Source: Thioglobus_B sp964403565
GTDB lineage: Bacteria; Pseudomonadota; Gammaproteobacteria; PS1; Pseudothioglobaceae
Reading direction: 5' to 3'
Assembly (NCBI GenBank): GCA_964403565.1
Contig: CAYOFV010000013.1
Location: 1 to 26,423, forward strand
Length of the DNA stretch: 26,423 nucleotides
A model generated the notes under the pieces. That model had not been told where the DNA came from. It saw only the letters and a program-made list of their open reading frames with translations, and did not search any database. Below, one piece after another: positions 6,842 to 14,243 of this stretch. The position numbers and the translations under genes are program-made. How positions within the stretch are numbered: position 1 is the first letter of the stretch; each line of letters opens with the position of its first letter.

Positions 6842-7720
6842 CTATTTGTTGGTTAATAAGTTTTGCACTTCAAGATATTTATCTGCAGTTTTACTGATAA
6901 TCTCTTGAGGTAGTTTTGGTGCTGGAGGGGTTTTGTCCCAATCTAGAGTTTCTAGGTAGTCACGAATAATTTGCTTATCAAAACTATTAGGGCTAGTCCC
7001 AACCTGATATTCATTTTTTGACCAAAAGCGTGACGAATCTGGGGTTAATACTTCATCCATAAGAGTGAGTTGATTATTTTCATCCAGTCCAAACTCAAAT
7101 TTAGTATCAGCAATAATAATCCCGCGCTCAAGTGCATATTTTGCAGCAAAATCATAAATATCAAGACTAGCTTTTTTAACTTGTTCAGCCATATTTTTAC
7201 CTAAGATGTCTACTGTTGTAGCAAAGTCAACATTTTCATCATGTGCACCAATATCTGCCTTGGTTGAAGGAGTGAATAAAGTTTCTGGTAGTTTTTCCGC
7301 TAGTTGCATATTTTTTGGTAAAGGTATGCCGCAAATACTTCCAGTTGCTTGATAATCTTTCCATCCTGAGCCAATAATATAGCCACGTACAATGGCCTCT
7401 ACTGCAAGTGGTTTGAGTTTTTTTACAATAATGCCACGGCCTTGAATTTGTTTTGCCTCATCAGCGCTTAAAACGCTCTCTAATGGTTCGTTGGTCAAGT
7501 GATTGGGAATAATATGCTTGGTTTTTTCAAACCAGAAATTAGCAACAGAGGTAAGTACAGCACCTTTTTGTGCGATTGGCTCATCAAATACAACATCAAA
7601 AGCGCTTAGCCTATCTGTTGTAACAATTAGCATGCGCTTATCATCAATATCATAGATGTCGCGCACCTTGCCTTTTTGAATTAATGGCAACGAAAGGCTG
7701 GTTTCAAATAATGCTTTCAA
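6842..7720 (-). CDS. purC: SAICAR synthetase (phosphoribosylaminoimidazole-succinocarboxamide synthase)
   Basis: Joins aspartate to CAIR in step eight of purine synthesis, using ATP, in the cytoplasm. At 292 aa it is the longer, yeast ADE1-like form rather than the roughly 237 aa E. coli type. Motifs visible: GKVRDIYDID, TDRLSAFDVVF, RGIIVKKLKPLAVEAIVRGYIIGSGWKDY, and DTKFEFGLD with DEVLTPDSSRFW. The reading frame begins with TTG at 7720-7718. No ATG exists between it and the GKVRDIY motif, and the family starts at about this point, so TTG is taken as the start. Only a weak GAGAAA ribosome-binding site precedes it. A TATACT hexamer 14 bases upstream (7739-7734, minus) could be the -10, giving a very short leader. 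First gene of a six-gene minus-strand run ending with metA. Confidence 0.95.
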   Translation of the reverse strand: MKALFETSLSLPLIQKGKVRDIYDIDDKRMLIVTTDRLSAFDVVFDEPIAQKGAVLTSVANFWFEKTKHIIPNHLTNEPLESVLSADEAKQIQGRGIIVKKLKPLAVEAIVRGYIIGSGWKDYQATGSICGIPLPKNMQLAEKLPETLFTPSTKADIGAHDENVDFATTVDILGKNMAEQVKKASLDIYDFAAKYALERGIIIADTKFEFGLDENNQLTLMDEVLTPDSSRFWSKNEYQVGTSPNSFDKQIIRDYLETLDWDKTPPAPKLPQEIISKTADKYLEVQNLLTNK

Positions 7721-7803
7721 GTAGTTTCTCGTCAGTATAAGTATTGTGGATATTTTAATTGATTGTATGAGTATGGTAAAATCAATAATTAGAGAAAAAT
7801 TAT

Positions 7804-8430
7804 ATGATAATGCTGAAAAAAATAACCATAATTCTCTGCGTTATTATGCAGGTATCTATCGCATCTCCATTAACTGATGGGGCTCTTAAACTTATTCAAA
7901 TCGGCAATGAAATTTCTTCACGTGATGTTATTATGCGTGGTCAATCCTTATTGCTTAAAGGCGCTTTTGATCTTGGGGATCTAGATGCAATGTATGAAGT
8001 GTCAAAACAGGTAAGATCGGGCAGCGAGGTGATGGGGTATATTCCTCAGCAGCGTCAGGCAAATGAAGTGTTAATTCAACTTGTGCAAAAAAGCTATGAC
8101 CCTGCGCTATATGACTATGGCTTATACTTGCTTGATGGCAGTAACGGGGTAATAAAAAACGAGTTTTTAGCTCTTAATATTCTAGAAGAGTCTTTTAATG
8201 TTAATGCCAATGCTAATTCAGCTTTTTTAGCTGCAATTATTCGTAACGAGTCTTTGGTTCCCGGCACTAAGGATATAAATAAAATTAATCAAATGCTAAC
8301 TTTTGCTATTCTTAATAAAGTTTCTGGAGCTAAATATTATCAGGATAAGTACGTTAATTTAGGTCATCTTAACGACTTAAAAGTTAACAGTTATGCAGAA
8401 TTTTTAGATAGTTTAAATACTAAAGAATAG
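7804..8430 (+). CDS. Exported Sel1/TPR-like helical repeat protein, unknown function
   Basis: 208 aa protein with an N-terminal signal peptide (lysines at 5-6, hydrophobic core to about residue 20, likely cleavage after VSIAS), so periplasmic or secreted. The mature part is all helical. It contains two or three degenerate Sel1-like units, seen in patterns such as GAFDLGDLDAMYEVSKQV and DPALYDYGLYLLDG followed by ALNILEESF. Such repeats usually serve as protein-protein scaffolds. The second methionine (residue 3) is an alternative start. A TAAAAT hexamer at 7777-7782 is a possible -10, with an AGAGAAA just before the start. The gene stands alone, divergent from purC, and its 3' end overlaps the convergent M23 peptidase gene by 11 bases. 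Identity as a specific family is uncertain. Confidence 0.75.
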   Translation: MIMLKKITIILCVIMQVSIASPLTDGALKLIQIGNEISSRDVIMRGQSLLLKGAFDLGDLDAMYEVSKQVRSGSEVMGYIPQQRQANEVLIQLVQKSYDPALYDYGLYLLDGSNGVIKNEFLALNILEESFNVNANANSAFLAAIIRNESLVPGTKDINKINQMLTFAILNKVSGAKYYQDKYVNLGHLNDLKVNSYAEFLDSLNTKE

Positions 8431-9493
8431 ATAGTATTGAGTTAACTTTTGCTCTAAAGCTCCACAGTTTGTCTTTAGTTATTTTGCTACTTTTGGGTAG
8501 TTTGTAGGTTAGAGGGTTTTTACGCTTGCCTTTGTATCGAAGCTCATAATGTAGATGAGGTCCAGTGGATCTTCCAGTTGAGCCAACATAGCCAATTACT
8601 TGACCTCTTTTAACTTTTTTTGATTTCTTAATTCCACGAGCATATTTTGATAGATGGGCATATACAGTTTCGTAGTCAGGACCATGCTTGATCATAACTG
8701 CTTTGCCTAAAGGACCTTTTCTGCCTTTAAAGCTAACTATGCCATCTGCAGTAGAAACAACCTTAGTGCCGTAGTCAGCCGCATAATCAACAGCCCTATG
8801 TGGACGATAAGTTTTAAGTATTGGGTGATAACGCCTTAGTTGAAACCCTGAGCTAATGCGTTTGTATTTAAGCGGAGCACGCAAAAAAGATTTGCTTAAG
8901 CTATTGCCGTATCTATCATAGTATGCACCTTCAAAATGAAAAGCCTCAATACGCTTAGATTTTCCAACATAAATTACCGCTTCAAGCCTATTATCTTTAC
9001 TTGCAATATAGAACTTATCGCCTTTGTGTAGATCAGCGCCAAAATCAAGATCCCAAGACAGTGCTTTGGTAACTTCATCTAGGATTTTTTTGTCTACTTT
9101 GTTTTTGCCATCTGCATACAAAGAGTTTTTAATTACAATCTTACTGCCTTTAACCCTGCCTTTGCCCCAATCCTTGTTTGCACTTGGATTGTTTTTGAAA
9201 ATATTGATAGTTTTATTGTTGTTTAACTCATAAGACAAGTAGTCAAAATCACCGTTTTTATCAATCTTAATTGTTAGCTTATTGCCAATAGTTAAGTTGT
9301 TAAGTTTCTTATTGTCGCTATTTGCAGATATTAGATCAACTAGTAGTTTGTGAGAAAGTCCAAGCTTGTTAAAGTATTTACTTAGCGTGTCTCCACGTTT
9401 AATAACAAAGTGGTATTCGCCATTTTTTTTATGTGCATTGCTACTAATAGGCAGTGTCAATAATATTACTGCAAGGCTTATGGCTTTAAGCAT
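8420..9493 (-). CDS. LysM-containing M23 family (LytM/MepM-type) peptidoglycan endopeptidase
   Basis: Cleaves peptide cross-links in murein, acting in the periplasm to allow cell-wall growth. The start chosen is the ATG at 9493, giving 357 aa with signal peptide MLKAISLAVILLTLPISSNA; a TTG four codons further upstream opens the frame but is less likely. A LysM-like domain follows (IKRGDTLSKYFNKLGL ... IGNKLTIKI), then a linker domain typical of MepM/YebA. The C-terminal M23 domain keeps the zinc site: H and D of RPHRAVDYAA, plus GPHLHYEL with the HxH motif. Both zinc-site motifs are intact, so it should be active. The gene overlaps the 3' end of dxr by 8 bases and closes the uppS-cdsA-dxr operon, consistent with envelope biogenesis. 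Confidence 0.93.
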   Translation of the reverse strand: MLKAISLAVILLTLPISSNAHKKNGEYHFVIKRGDTLSKYFNKLGLSHKLLVDLISANSDNKKLNNLTIGNKLTIKIDKNGDFDYLSYELNNNKTINIFKNNPSANKDWGKGRVKGSKIVIKNSLYADGKNKVDKKILDEVTKALSWDLDFGADLHKGDKFYIASKDNRLEAVIYVGKSKRIEAFHFEGAYYDRYGNSLSKSFLRAPLKYKRISSGFQLRRYHPILKTYRPHRAVDYAADYGTKVVSTADGIVSFKGRKGPLGKAVMIKHGPDYETVYAHLSKYARGIKKSKKVKRGQVIGYVGSTGRSTGPHLHYELRYKGKRKNPLTYKLPKSSKITKDKLWSFRAKVNSILSIL

Positions 9494-10637
9494 AACTTGC
9501 AACAATATCCGTAGCTATTTGTCTTGATGTTTGGTCGTTACTAATTACTTTTTCAAGACTATCTAGGTTTGTGTGCTTGGCAGATGCAAGGGTTTTTTCA
9601 ATTACATCGGGTATATCTAAAAACTTAATCTTTTCATCTAAAAAGCTTGCAACTGCAATCTCGTTTGCTGCATTTAGTGTGCCCATTGCACTGCCTCCAG
9701 ATCTAAGAGCTGCAAACGCAAGTCTTAAGCAGGCAAATTTTTCTAAATCGGGAGAATAGAATTCAAGCGGTGAGTTTTTGGCTAAATCAAGAGCTTCAAC
9801 ACCTGATGTAATACGTTTTGGGTAGCTCATAGCATAAGATATAACACTACGCATATCCGGGTTTCCAAGCTGTGATAGAGTTGATCCATCATCATAATAA
9901 ACAGACGAGTGTACTATTGATTGTGGATGCATAACTACATCGATATTTTCAGGCTTAAGTCCAAATAAATAATGTGCCTCAATAACCTCTAGGCCTTTAT
10001 TCATCATTGTGGCAGAGTCAACTGATATTTTTCTACCCATAGACCAGTTGGGGTGCGCGCAAGCTTCGTCAGGAGTAATGTTTTCTAGTTGCTCAATTGG
10101 TGTGTGTAAAAATGGCCCACCACTAGCAGTAAGTTGAATTTTACTTAGACCAGATTTTCCAGACTCCAAACATTGAAATATAGCACTATGCTCAGAATCA
10201 ACCGGTATTAGCTCAGCCCCATATTTATTAACAGTATCAATAAATATGTCTCCAGCCAAAACAAGCGATTCTTTGTTAGCCAGCATAATTCTTTTTCCAG
10301 CTTTTGCAGCGCTTAGGGCTGATGACATACCTGCACTGCCAACAATTGCAGCCATTACATAGTCGGTGTTTTCATCTGCTGCAATTTGATCTAGTGCATC
10401 AGCTCCAGATAAAACCACTGTGTCTATATCTATGGCATTTTGCAGGTTTTCAGCTGAATTTGTATCAGCCATAACTGCATATTTTGGCTGATATTTTGCA
10501 CATAGCTTGACCATATCTTGCCAATTAGTATTGGCACTCAGAGCAAATATATTAAATTTATCGGGATGCTGATCAATGATTGATAAAGTGCTGTTACCAA
10601 TAGAGCCAGTTGCGCCAAGTAGAGTTATGTTTTTCAT
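9486..10637 (-). CDS. dxr: 1-deoxy-D-xylulose 5-phosphate reductoisomerase
   Basis: Converts DXP to 2-C-methyl-D-erythritol 4-phosphate, the committed step of the MEP isoprenoid pathway, using NADPH and a divalent metal. The 383 aa protein has the NADPH loop GATGSIGNSTLSII at the N-terminus, ANKESLVLAGD, the metal/catalytic segment PVDSEHSAIFQ (D and E ligands), TASGGPF, and HPNWSMGRKISVDSATMMNKGLE, with the C-terminal helical domain after MHPQSIVHS. It overlaps cdsA by four bases (ATGA). With uppS two genes upstream it provides the isoprenoid precursor side of cell-wall lipid carrier synthesis. Confidence 0.97.
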   Translation of the reverse strand: MKNITLLGATGSIGNSTLSIIDQHPDKFNIFALSANTNWQDMVKLCAKYQPKYAVMADTNSAENLQNAIDIDTVVLSGADALDQIAADENTDYVMAAIVGSAGMSSALSAAKAGKRIMLANKESLVLAGDIFIDTVNKYGAELIPVDSEHSAIFQCLESGKSGLSKIQLTASGGPFLHTPIEQLENITPDEACAHPNWSMGRKISVDSATMMNKGLEVIEAHYLFGLKPENIDVVMHPQSIVHSSVYYDDGSTLSQLGNPDMRSVISYAMSYPKRITSGVEALDLAKNSPLEFYSPDLEKFACLRLAFAALRSGGSAMGTLNAANEIAVASFLDEKIKFLDIPDVIEKTLASAKHTNLDSLEKVISNDQTSRQIATDIVASYA

Positions 10638-11425
10638 AATAAGCTAAGCCCTAGTACAAAAAACGGCGCAGCTACAGTTAATGAATCAATTCTATCTAGT
10701 ACGCCACCGTGACCCGGTAGAATGTTTGAACTGTCTTTAATGCCAGATACGCGCTTAAATAAGCTTTCAAATAGATCTCCAAGTACTGATACGCTTGAAG
10801 TAACGACACTTAAAAGTATATAGGCAAGATATTGATCTGTACTTATATCTTTATATTGTAAGAATATAAGCATAACAATAACAGCAAAGCCAATACCGCC
10901 AAACACACCTTCAATTGATTTGCCTGGACTTACTTTTGGAGCAAGTTTATTTTTGCCAAATGCCCTGCCAATAAAATATGCTCCAGAGTCTGCACCCCAA
11001 ATAACAAATATTAGTAATAGAAAATATTCATAACCAAAATCTTGATGTAGACCAATTAATGCCAATAGCATCGGCACAAGTAGAAGTACACTAGTTAGTA
11101 TTTTGACAGATGTTGGCCCGTACCAAATATTAGTATTTTTTGGATAGCTAATAACCCAATATAAGTTAAGCATCCACCATAGGATTGCTATTTGAATTAC
11201 CAGTGTAGAGTATTCAATTGCAACAATTGCTGCAATTATCACCAAAGCCACAATAAAAACCTTTTGCAGTAATTGATTAAATTTAATTAAAGAAGTGTAT
11301 TCCCAAGCACCAAGAATGGTGATTGCAATTAGTATATATTGCAAGGTGTTTGTTTCAAGTGCTACTACTGCCCAAATAAACAGTGGGGCTAAAATTAAAG
11401 CTGTAGTGATTCTTTGAATCAGCAT
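10634..11425 (-). CDS. cdsA: Phosphatidate cytidylyltransferase (CDP-diglyceride synthase)
   Basis: Integral membrane enzyme making CDP-diacylglycerol from phosphatidate and CTP, the branch point for all phospholipids. The 263 aa sequence has seven or eight hydrophobic segments. It also has the C-terminal family signature: SPGKSIEGVFGG, then GDLFESLFKRVSGIKDSS, then LPGHGGVLDRIDS, which includes the KD...PGHGG..DR..D residues for CTP and metal binding. The start overlaps the end of uppS by seven bases and the end overlaps dxr by four, so the genes are tightly coupled, as in many proteobacteria (uppS-cdsA-dxr). Confidence 0.97.
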   Translation of the reverse strand: MLIQRITTALILAPLFIWAVVALETNTLQYILIAITILGAWEYTSLIKFNQLLQKVFIVALVIIAAIVAIEYSTLVIQIAILWWMLNLYWVISYPKNTNIWYGPTSVKILTSVLLLVPMLLALIGLHQDFGYEYFLLLIFVIWGADSGAYFIGRAFGKNKLAPKVSPGKSIEGVFGGIGFAVIVMLIFLQYKDISTDQYLAYILLSVVTSSVSVLGDLFESLFKRVSGIKDSSNILPGHGGVLDRIDSLTVAAPFFVLGLSLL

Positions 11426-12132
11426 ACCTTGTCCTTACGCGCGCCAAATCTACGCTCACGCTTATTAAAACTATCAATTGCTTTTAGTAGTTCGCTTTCA
11501 TCAAAGTCTGGCCAAAGAGTGTCGGTAAAGTAAAATTCACTATAAGCCGCGTCCCATAAGAGAAAGTTACTAATTCTTTGTTCGCCACTTGTGCGTATCA
11601 CTAGATCAACATCTACTTCATCAGCTAAAGACATATACTTATCAAATATTTCCTCATTAATTGACTCAGGCTTAATATATCCGTCAGCCACAGCTAATGC
11701 TGCTCTTTGTGCGGCTTGAGCAATATCCCATTTGCCGCCATAATTTGCTGCAATTATAAGTCTAAGTCCAGTGTTGTTTGCCAGCAGCTCTTGGGCTTTA
11801 TTTACTTCTATTTGCACTTCTTCAGGAAATATTGATATATCTCCAATTATTTTTAAACTTACGTTGTGTTTGTTTAGCTTGTTAACTTCTTGTTTAAGCA
11901 CAGTTAAAAAGAGTTTGAACAACAAGGTTACTTCTTCGTTTGAACGGTTTTTGTTTTCACTGCTAAATGCAAACAATGTTAGTGCTTCTACGCCAAGTTT
12001 GCCAGAGGCTTTTACAATTTCACGTACAGCTTTAACACCTTTTTGGTGTCCGGCAATTCTTGGTAATATGCGCTTTTTAGCCCATCGACCATTGCCATCC
12101 ATAATAATTGCAATATGCTTTGGAATATTCAT
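11419..12132 (-). CDS. uppS: Undecaprenyl diphosphate synthase (cis-prenyltransferase)
   Basis: Condenses isopentenyl diphosphate with farnesyl diphosphate to make the C55 lipid carrier for peptidoglycan. The 237 aa protein has the N-terminal IAIIMDGNGRWAKKR (catalytic aspartate in MDGNGRW), GHQKGVKAVREIV, LTLFAFSSENKNR, and the C-terminal RTSGEQRISNFLLWDAAYSEFYF with the substrate-binding arginines. First gene of a four-gene minus-strand operon. A TATAAT hexamer at 12149-12144 (minus) lies only 11 bases before the ATG, with no Shine-Dalgarno in between, so the message may be leaderless or nearly so. Confidence 0.97.
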   Translation of the reverse strand: MNIPKHIAIIMDGNGRWAKKRILPRIAGHQKGVKAVREIVKASGKLGVEALTLFAFSSENKNRSNEEVTLLFKLFLTVLKQEVNKLNKHNVSLKIIGDISIFPEEVQIEVNKAQELLANNTGLRLIIAANYGGKWDIAQAAQRAALAVADGYIKPESINEEIFDKYMSLADEVDVDLVIRTSGEQRISNFLLWDAAYSEFYFTDTLWPDFDESELLKAIDSFNKRERRFGARKDKVC

Positions 12133-12143
12133 AATTGCAACAG

Positions 12144-12172
12144 ATTATACACATTATTTTTTAAACCTCTAA
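12144..12172 (-). promoter_or_regulatory. Predicted uppS operon promoter with very short leader
   Basis: On the minus strand TTAGAG (12172-12167) and TATAAT (12149-12144) are separated by 17 bases, a good sigma-70 arrangement. The predicted start is about base 12137, only some five bases before the uppS ATG at 12132-12130. No ribosome-binding site fits in that space. Confidence 0.55.
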
Positions 12173-12207
12173 ATTGCACTAGCCTATTATATGCGCCACT
12201 ACTACGG

Positions 12208-12213
12208 TAAAAT
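12208..12213 (+). promoter_or_regulatory. Possible -10 for hisF with near-leaderless start
   Basis: A TAAAAT hexamer ends nine bases before the hisF ATG at 12223, and the intervening bases (CTTGGCCAT) contain no Shine-Dalgarno. No good -35 is visible at the matching distance. An alternative -10 is TATTAT at 12185-12190, with TTAAAC 18 bases upstream, which would give a normal-length leader. Confidence 0.35.
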
Positions 12214-12222
12214 CTTGGCCAT

Positions 12223-12996
12223 ATGAGTTTAGCAAAAAGAATTATCCCTTGTCTTGATGTGCGTGATGGACGCGTGGTTAAAGGCGTACAGTTTGTTGAT
12301 ATTAAAGATGCTGGCGATCCAGTTGAAGTAGCTAAAAGTTATGATGAGCAAGGTGCTGATGAGATAACTTTTTTAGATATTACTGCTTCACACGAAGGTC
12401 GTGATACTACTATTCACATGGTAGAAGACATTGCTGAACAGGTGTTTATTCCACTTACTGTTGGTGGAGGCATTCGCAAGGCTGAAGATGTACGCGCAAT
12501 GCTAAATGCCGGTGCTGATAAAGTTGCGGTTAATTCAGCTGCAATTTTTAACCCTAATCTTATTAATGAACTAAGTGAGAAATTTGGCTCTCAGTGTATA
12601 GTTATAGCAATTGATGCTAAAAAAGTTGCAGACAATCCACTTAAGTGGGAAATTTTTACTCATGGTGGGCGCAAGCCAACAGGCATTGATGCAGTTGATT
12701 GGGCTGTGAAAATGACACAGGGTGATCATGGTGCCGGAGAAGTGCTACTTACCTCTATGGATTGTGACGGGGTTAAAACTGGATTTGACCTTGAACTTAC
12801 TAAAGCTGTAAGCGATGCAGTTGATGTGCCAGTTATTGCATCAGGCGGTGTAGGCAGTTTAGATCATCTAGCAGATGGTGTAATTAAAGGTGGTGCTGAT
12901 GCCGTACTTGCTGCAAGTATTTTTCATTTTGGCGAATACACCATTGCCCAGGCAAAATCTGCAATGCGTAATCAAGGTATAGAGGTTAGAGATTAA
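12223..12996 (+). CDS. hisF: Imidazole glycerol phosphate synthase subunit HisF (cyclase)
   Basis: With HisH forms the enzyme that uses ammonia from glutamine to convert PRFAR to imidazole glycerol phosphate and AICAR in histidine synthesis. The 257 aa beta-alpha barrel has the catalytic aspartates: D11 in PCLDVRDGRVVKG and the one in IAIDAKKV (about 130). It also has phosphate-binding segments VGGGIR, DGVKTGFDLEL and ASGGVG. It is detached from other his genes here, flanked by divergent uppS and convergent ctaA with a 19-base gap. Translation probably starts without a clear ribosome-binding site. Confidence 0.97.
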   Translation: MSLAKRIIPCLDVRDGRVVKGVQFVDIKDAGDPVEVAKSYDEQGADEITFLDITASHEGRDTTIHMVEDIAEQVFIPLTVGGGIRKAEDVRAMLNAGADKVAVNSAAIFNPNLINELSEKFGSQCIVIAIDAKKVADNPLKWEIFTHGGRKPTGIDAVDWAVKMTQGDHGAGEVLLTSMDCDGVKTGFDLELTKAVSDAVDVPVIASGGVGSLDHLADGVIKGGADAVLAASIFHFGEYTIAQAKSAMRNQGIEVRD

Positions 12997-13015
12997 ATTC
13001 TTTTTGAGTTTAGGC

Positions 13016-13993
13016 TTACAATCTATATTTATCTCTAAAAACTTTATGTAGTAGAGCAATCATGCTCATAAGCAGTATTAACGCCACAGCATTATGAAGT
13101 ACAGCTACAGCCATTGGTAGAGACATAACTACATTTAATATTCCCAGAGTTACTTGTATTGTAACAAGAGCTCCAACTATTTTTATATTTGTGTTGATAT
13201 GTCTATAGCCTTTTATAGCAAAAAGCATAATGGCCATTACAACAACTACACTAAGCGCTCCAATTCTATGTAGCATTTGAATTGCAACTCTAGCAGGCGA
13301 GTCAAGCACTCCATATTCATAATCAACACCTAGTGGCCCCCAATATAATGCACCCACAAAGTCCATCTGTGGCCAATAAGATCCTAAACATGTTGGAAAA
13401 TTATTACTACAAGATAATGCGGCATAATTAGTAGAGGTCCAACCACCAAGGGTGATTTGCAGAACTAGTAAAACAGTAGCGCCAATAATTAAGGCTTTGT
13501 GACGCTTGAGTGTATGAGTATAGTTAATAGATGGTCGTGTTTGATTTAACAATAACCATAACAACATACTAGCTGTAGTAAATCCGCCGAGAAGATGCAT
13601 AGTTACAATACCGGGATGAACTAACTGAGTAACAGTCCACATGCCTAATGCGCCTTGAAACATAACCATTGCAACCAATGCTCCTGGTAGTTTTAAGCTT
13701 TGTGGAAATGTAGTTTTGCCTTTTAGAGCTAGATAAAAAATTATAAGTATTACCAGCCCAAGTGTTGATGCTGCGTAACGATGAATCATCTCCTTCCAGC
13801 CTTTTTCGGCTTCAAGTGGGCGAGTATAGCCTTCAATGGTTGAGCCGTCTTGTGCATCAGGAACTATAAGCTGACCATAACATCCAGGCCAGTCTGGACA
13901 GCCAAGTCCAGCATCAGCTAAGCGGGTATAAGCACCCAAAACCACCACTATAAGAGCAAGAACAATTCCAAAAACTAATAATTTTTTATACAT
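13016..13993 (-). CDS. ctaA: Heme A synthase (CtaA/COX15)
   Basis: Oxidises the C8 methyl of heme O to a formyl group, producing heme A for the aa3 oxidase encoded divergently next door. The 325 aa protein has eight predicted membrane helices in two related halves. Visible features are the first cysteine pair (GLGCPDWPGC, C32 and C38), EMIHRYAAS with a heme-ligand histidine, a second periplasmic cysteine pair (SCSNNFPTC), the helix with VTMHLLGG, and QMLHRIGA and VLHNAVA in the second half. Its minus-strand promoter and the coxB promoter share the 250-base divergent spacer. ctaB, which makes the heme O substrate, is 6 kb away in the same island. Confidence 0.95.
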   Translation of the reverse strand: MYKKLLVFGIVLALIVVVLGAYTRLADAGLGCPDWPGCYGQLIVPDAQDGSTIEGYTRPLEAEKGWKEMIHRYAASTLGLVILIIFYLALKGKTTFPQSLKLPGALVAMVMFQGALGMWTVTQLVHPGIVTMHLLGGFTTASMLLWLLLNQTRPSINYTHTLKRHKALIIGATVLLVLQITLGGWTSTNYAALSCSNNFPTCLGSYWPQMDFVGALYWGPLGVDYEYGVLDSPARVAIQMLHRIGALSVVVVMAIMLFAIKGYRHINTNIKIVGALVTIQVTLGILNVVMSLPMAVAVLHNAVALILLMSMIALLHKVFRDKYRL

Positions 13994-14020
13994 TTGTACA
14001 TATTTTCAACAATTGTGCTC

Positions 14021-14049
14021 ATTTTAACGGCTGTTATTTGCAATTACAA
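14021..14049 (-). promoter_or_regulatory. Predicted ctaA promoter
   Basis: On the minus strand TTGTAA (14049-14044) and TAAAAT (14026-14021) are separated by 17 bases, predicting a start near 14014 and a leader of about 20 bases. It lies back to back with the coxB regulatory region; the FNR-like boxes at 14105-14148 are roughly 100 bases or more upstream of this start. Confidence 0.5.
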
Positions 14050-14102
14050 AGCATTTAAAAACCTTGCTAATAATAGGTGTTAAGCTATATAGACAAAATT
14101 GA

Positions 14103-14120
14103 TCTTGATTCAAATCAAGA
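14103..14120 (+). promoter_or_regulatory. FNR/ANR box 1 upstream of coxB
   Basis: Core TTGATTCAAATCAA (14105-14118) matches the FNR consensus TTGAT-N4-ATCAA exactly, and the flanks extend the arms to eight paired bases. It lies in the ctaA-coxB divergent spacer. Relative to the best coxB promoter (-35 TTGATA at 14135, -10 TAAAAT at 14159, 18-base spacer) its centre is about -59.5, near the class I activating position. The regulator itself is not in this window. Confidence 0.75.
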
Positions 14121-14134
14121 AAAAAAATAAAAAA

Positions 14135-14148
14135 TTGATATAAGTCAA
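14135..14148 (+). promoter_or_regulatory. FNR-like box 2 overlapping the predicted coxB -35
   Basis: TTGATATAAGTCAA is one mismatch from the FNR consensus and its centre is exactly 30 bases (about three helical turns) from box 1. Its first six bases serve as the best -35 for coxB, with TAAAAT at 14159-14164 as -10. Binding here should block RNA polymerase, which would fit repression of a low-affinity oxidase when oxygen is scarce. The regulatory direction is inference. Confidence 0.55.
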
Positions 14149-14243
14149 CAAAAGTATGTAAAATTTCGGAGTTAAAAAAATAGCTCGTATAAGTGAAGAG
14201 CAGTAACTAACTGTTTCACAAATACCAAAAAGGAGAGAAACAA

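Noticed and set aside
7759..7787. TTGAT ... ATCAA pair upstream of the Sel1-like gene
   Set aside because: The half-sites are too far apart to form an FNR box; probably chance in AT-rich DNA.
11771..12172. 133-codon open frame on the + strand
   Set aside because: Lies antisense within uppS, which has full family motifs; the product has no recognisable domain and its composition is that of a shadow frame.
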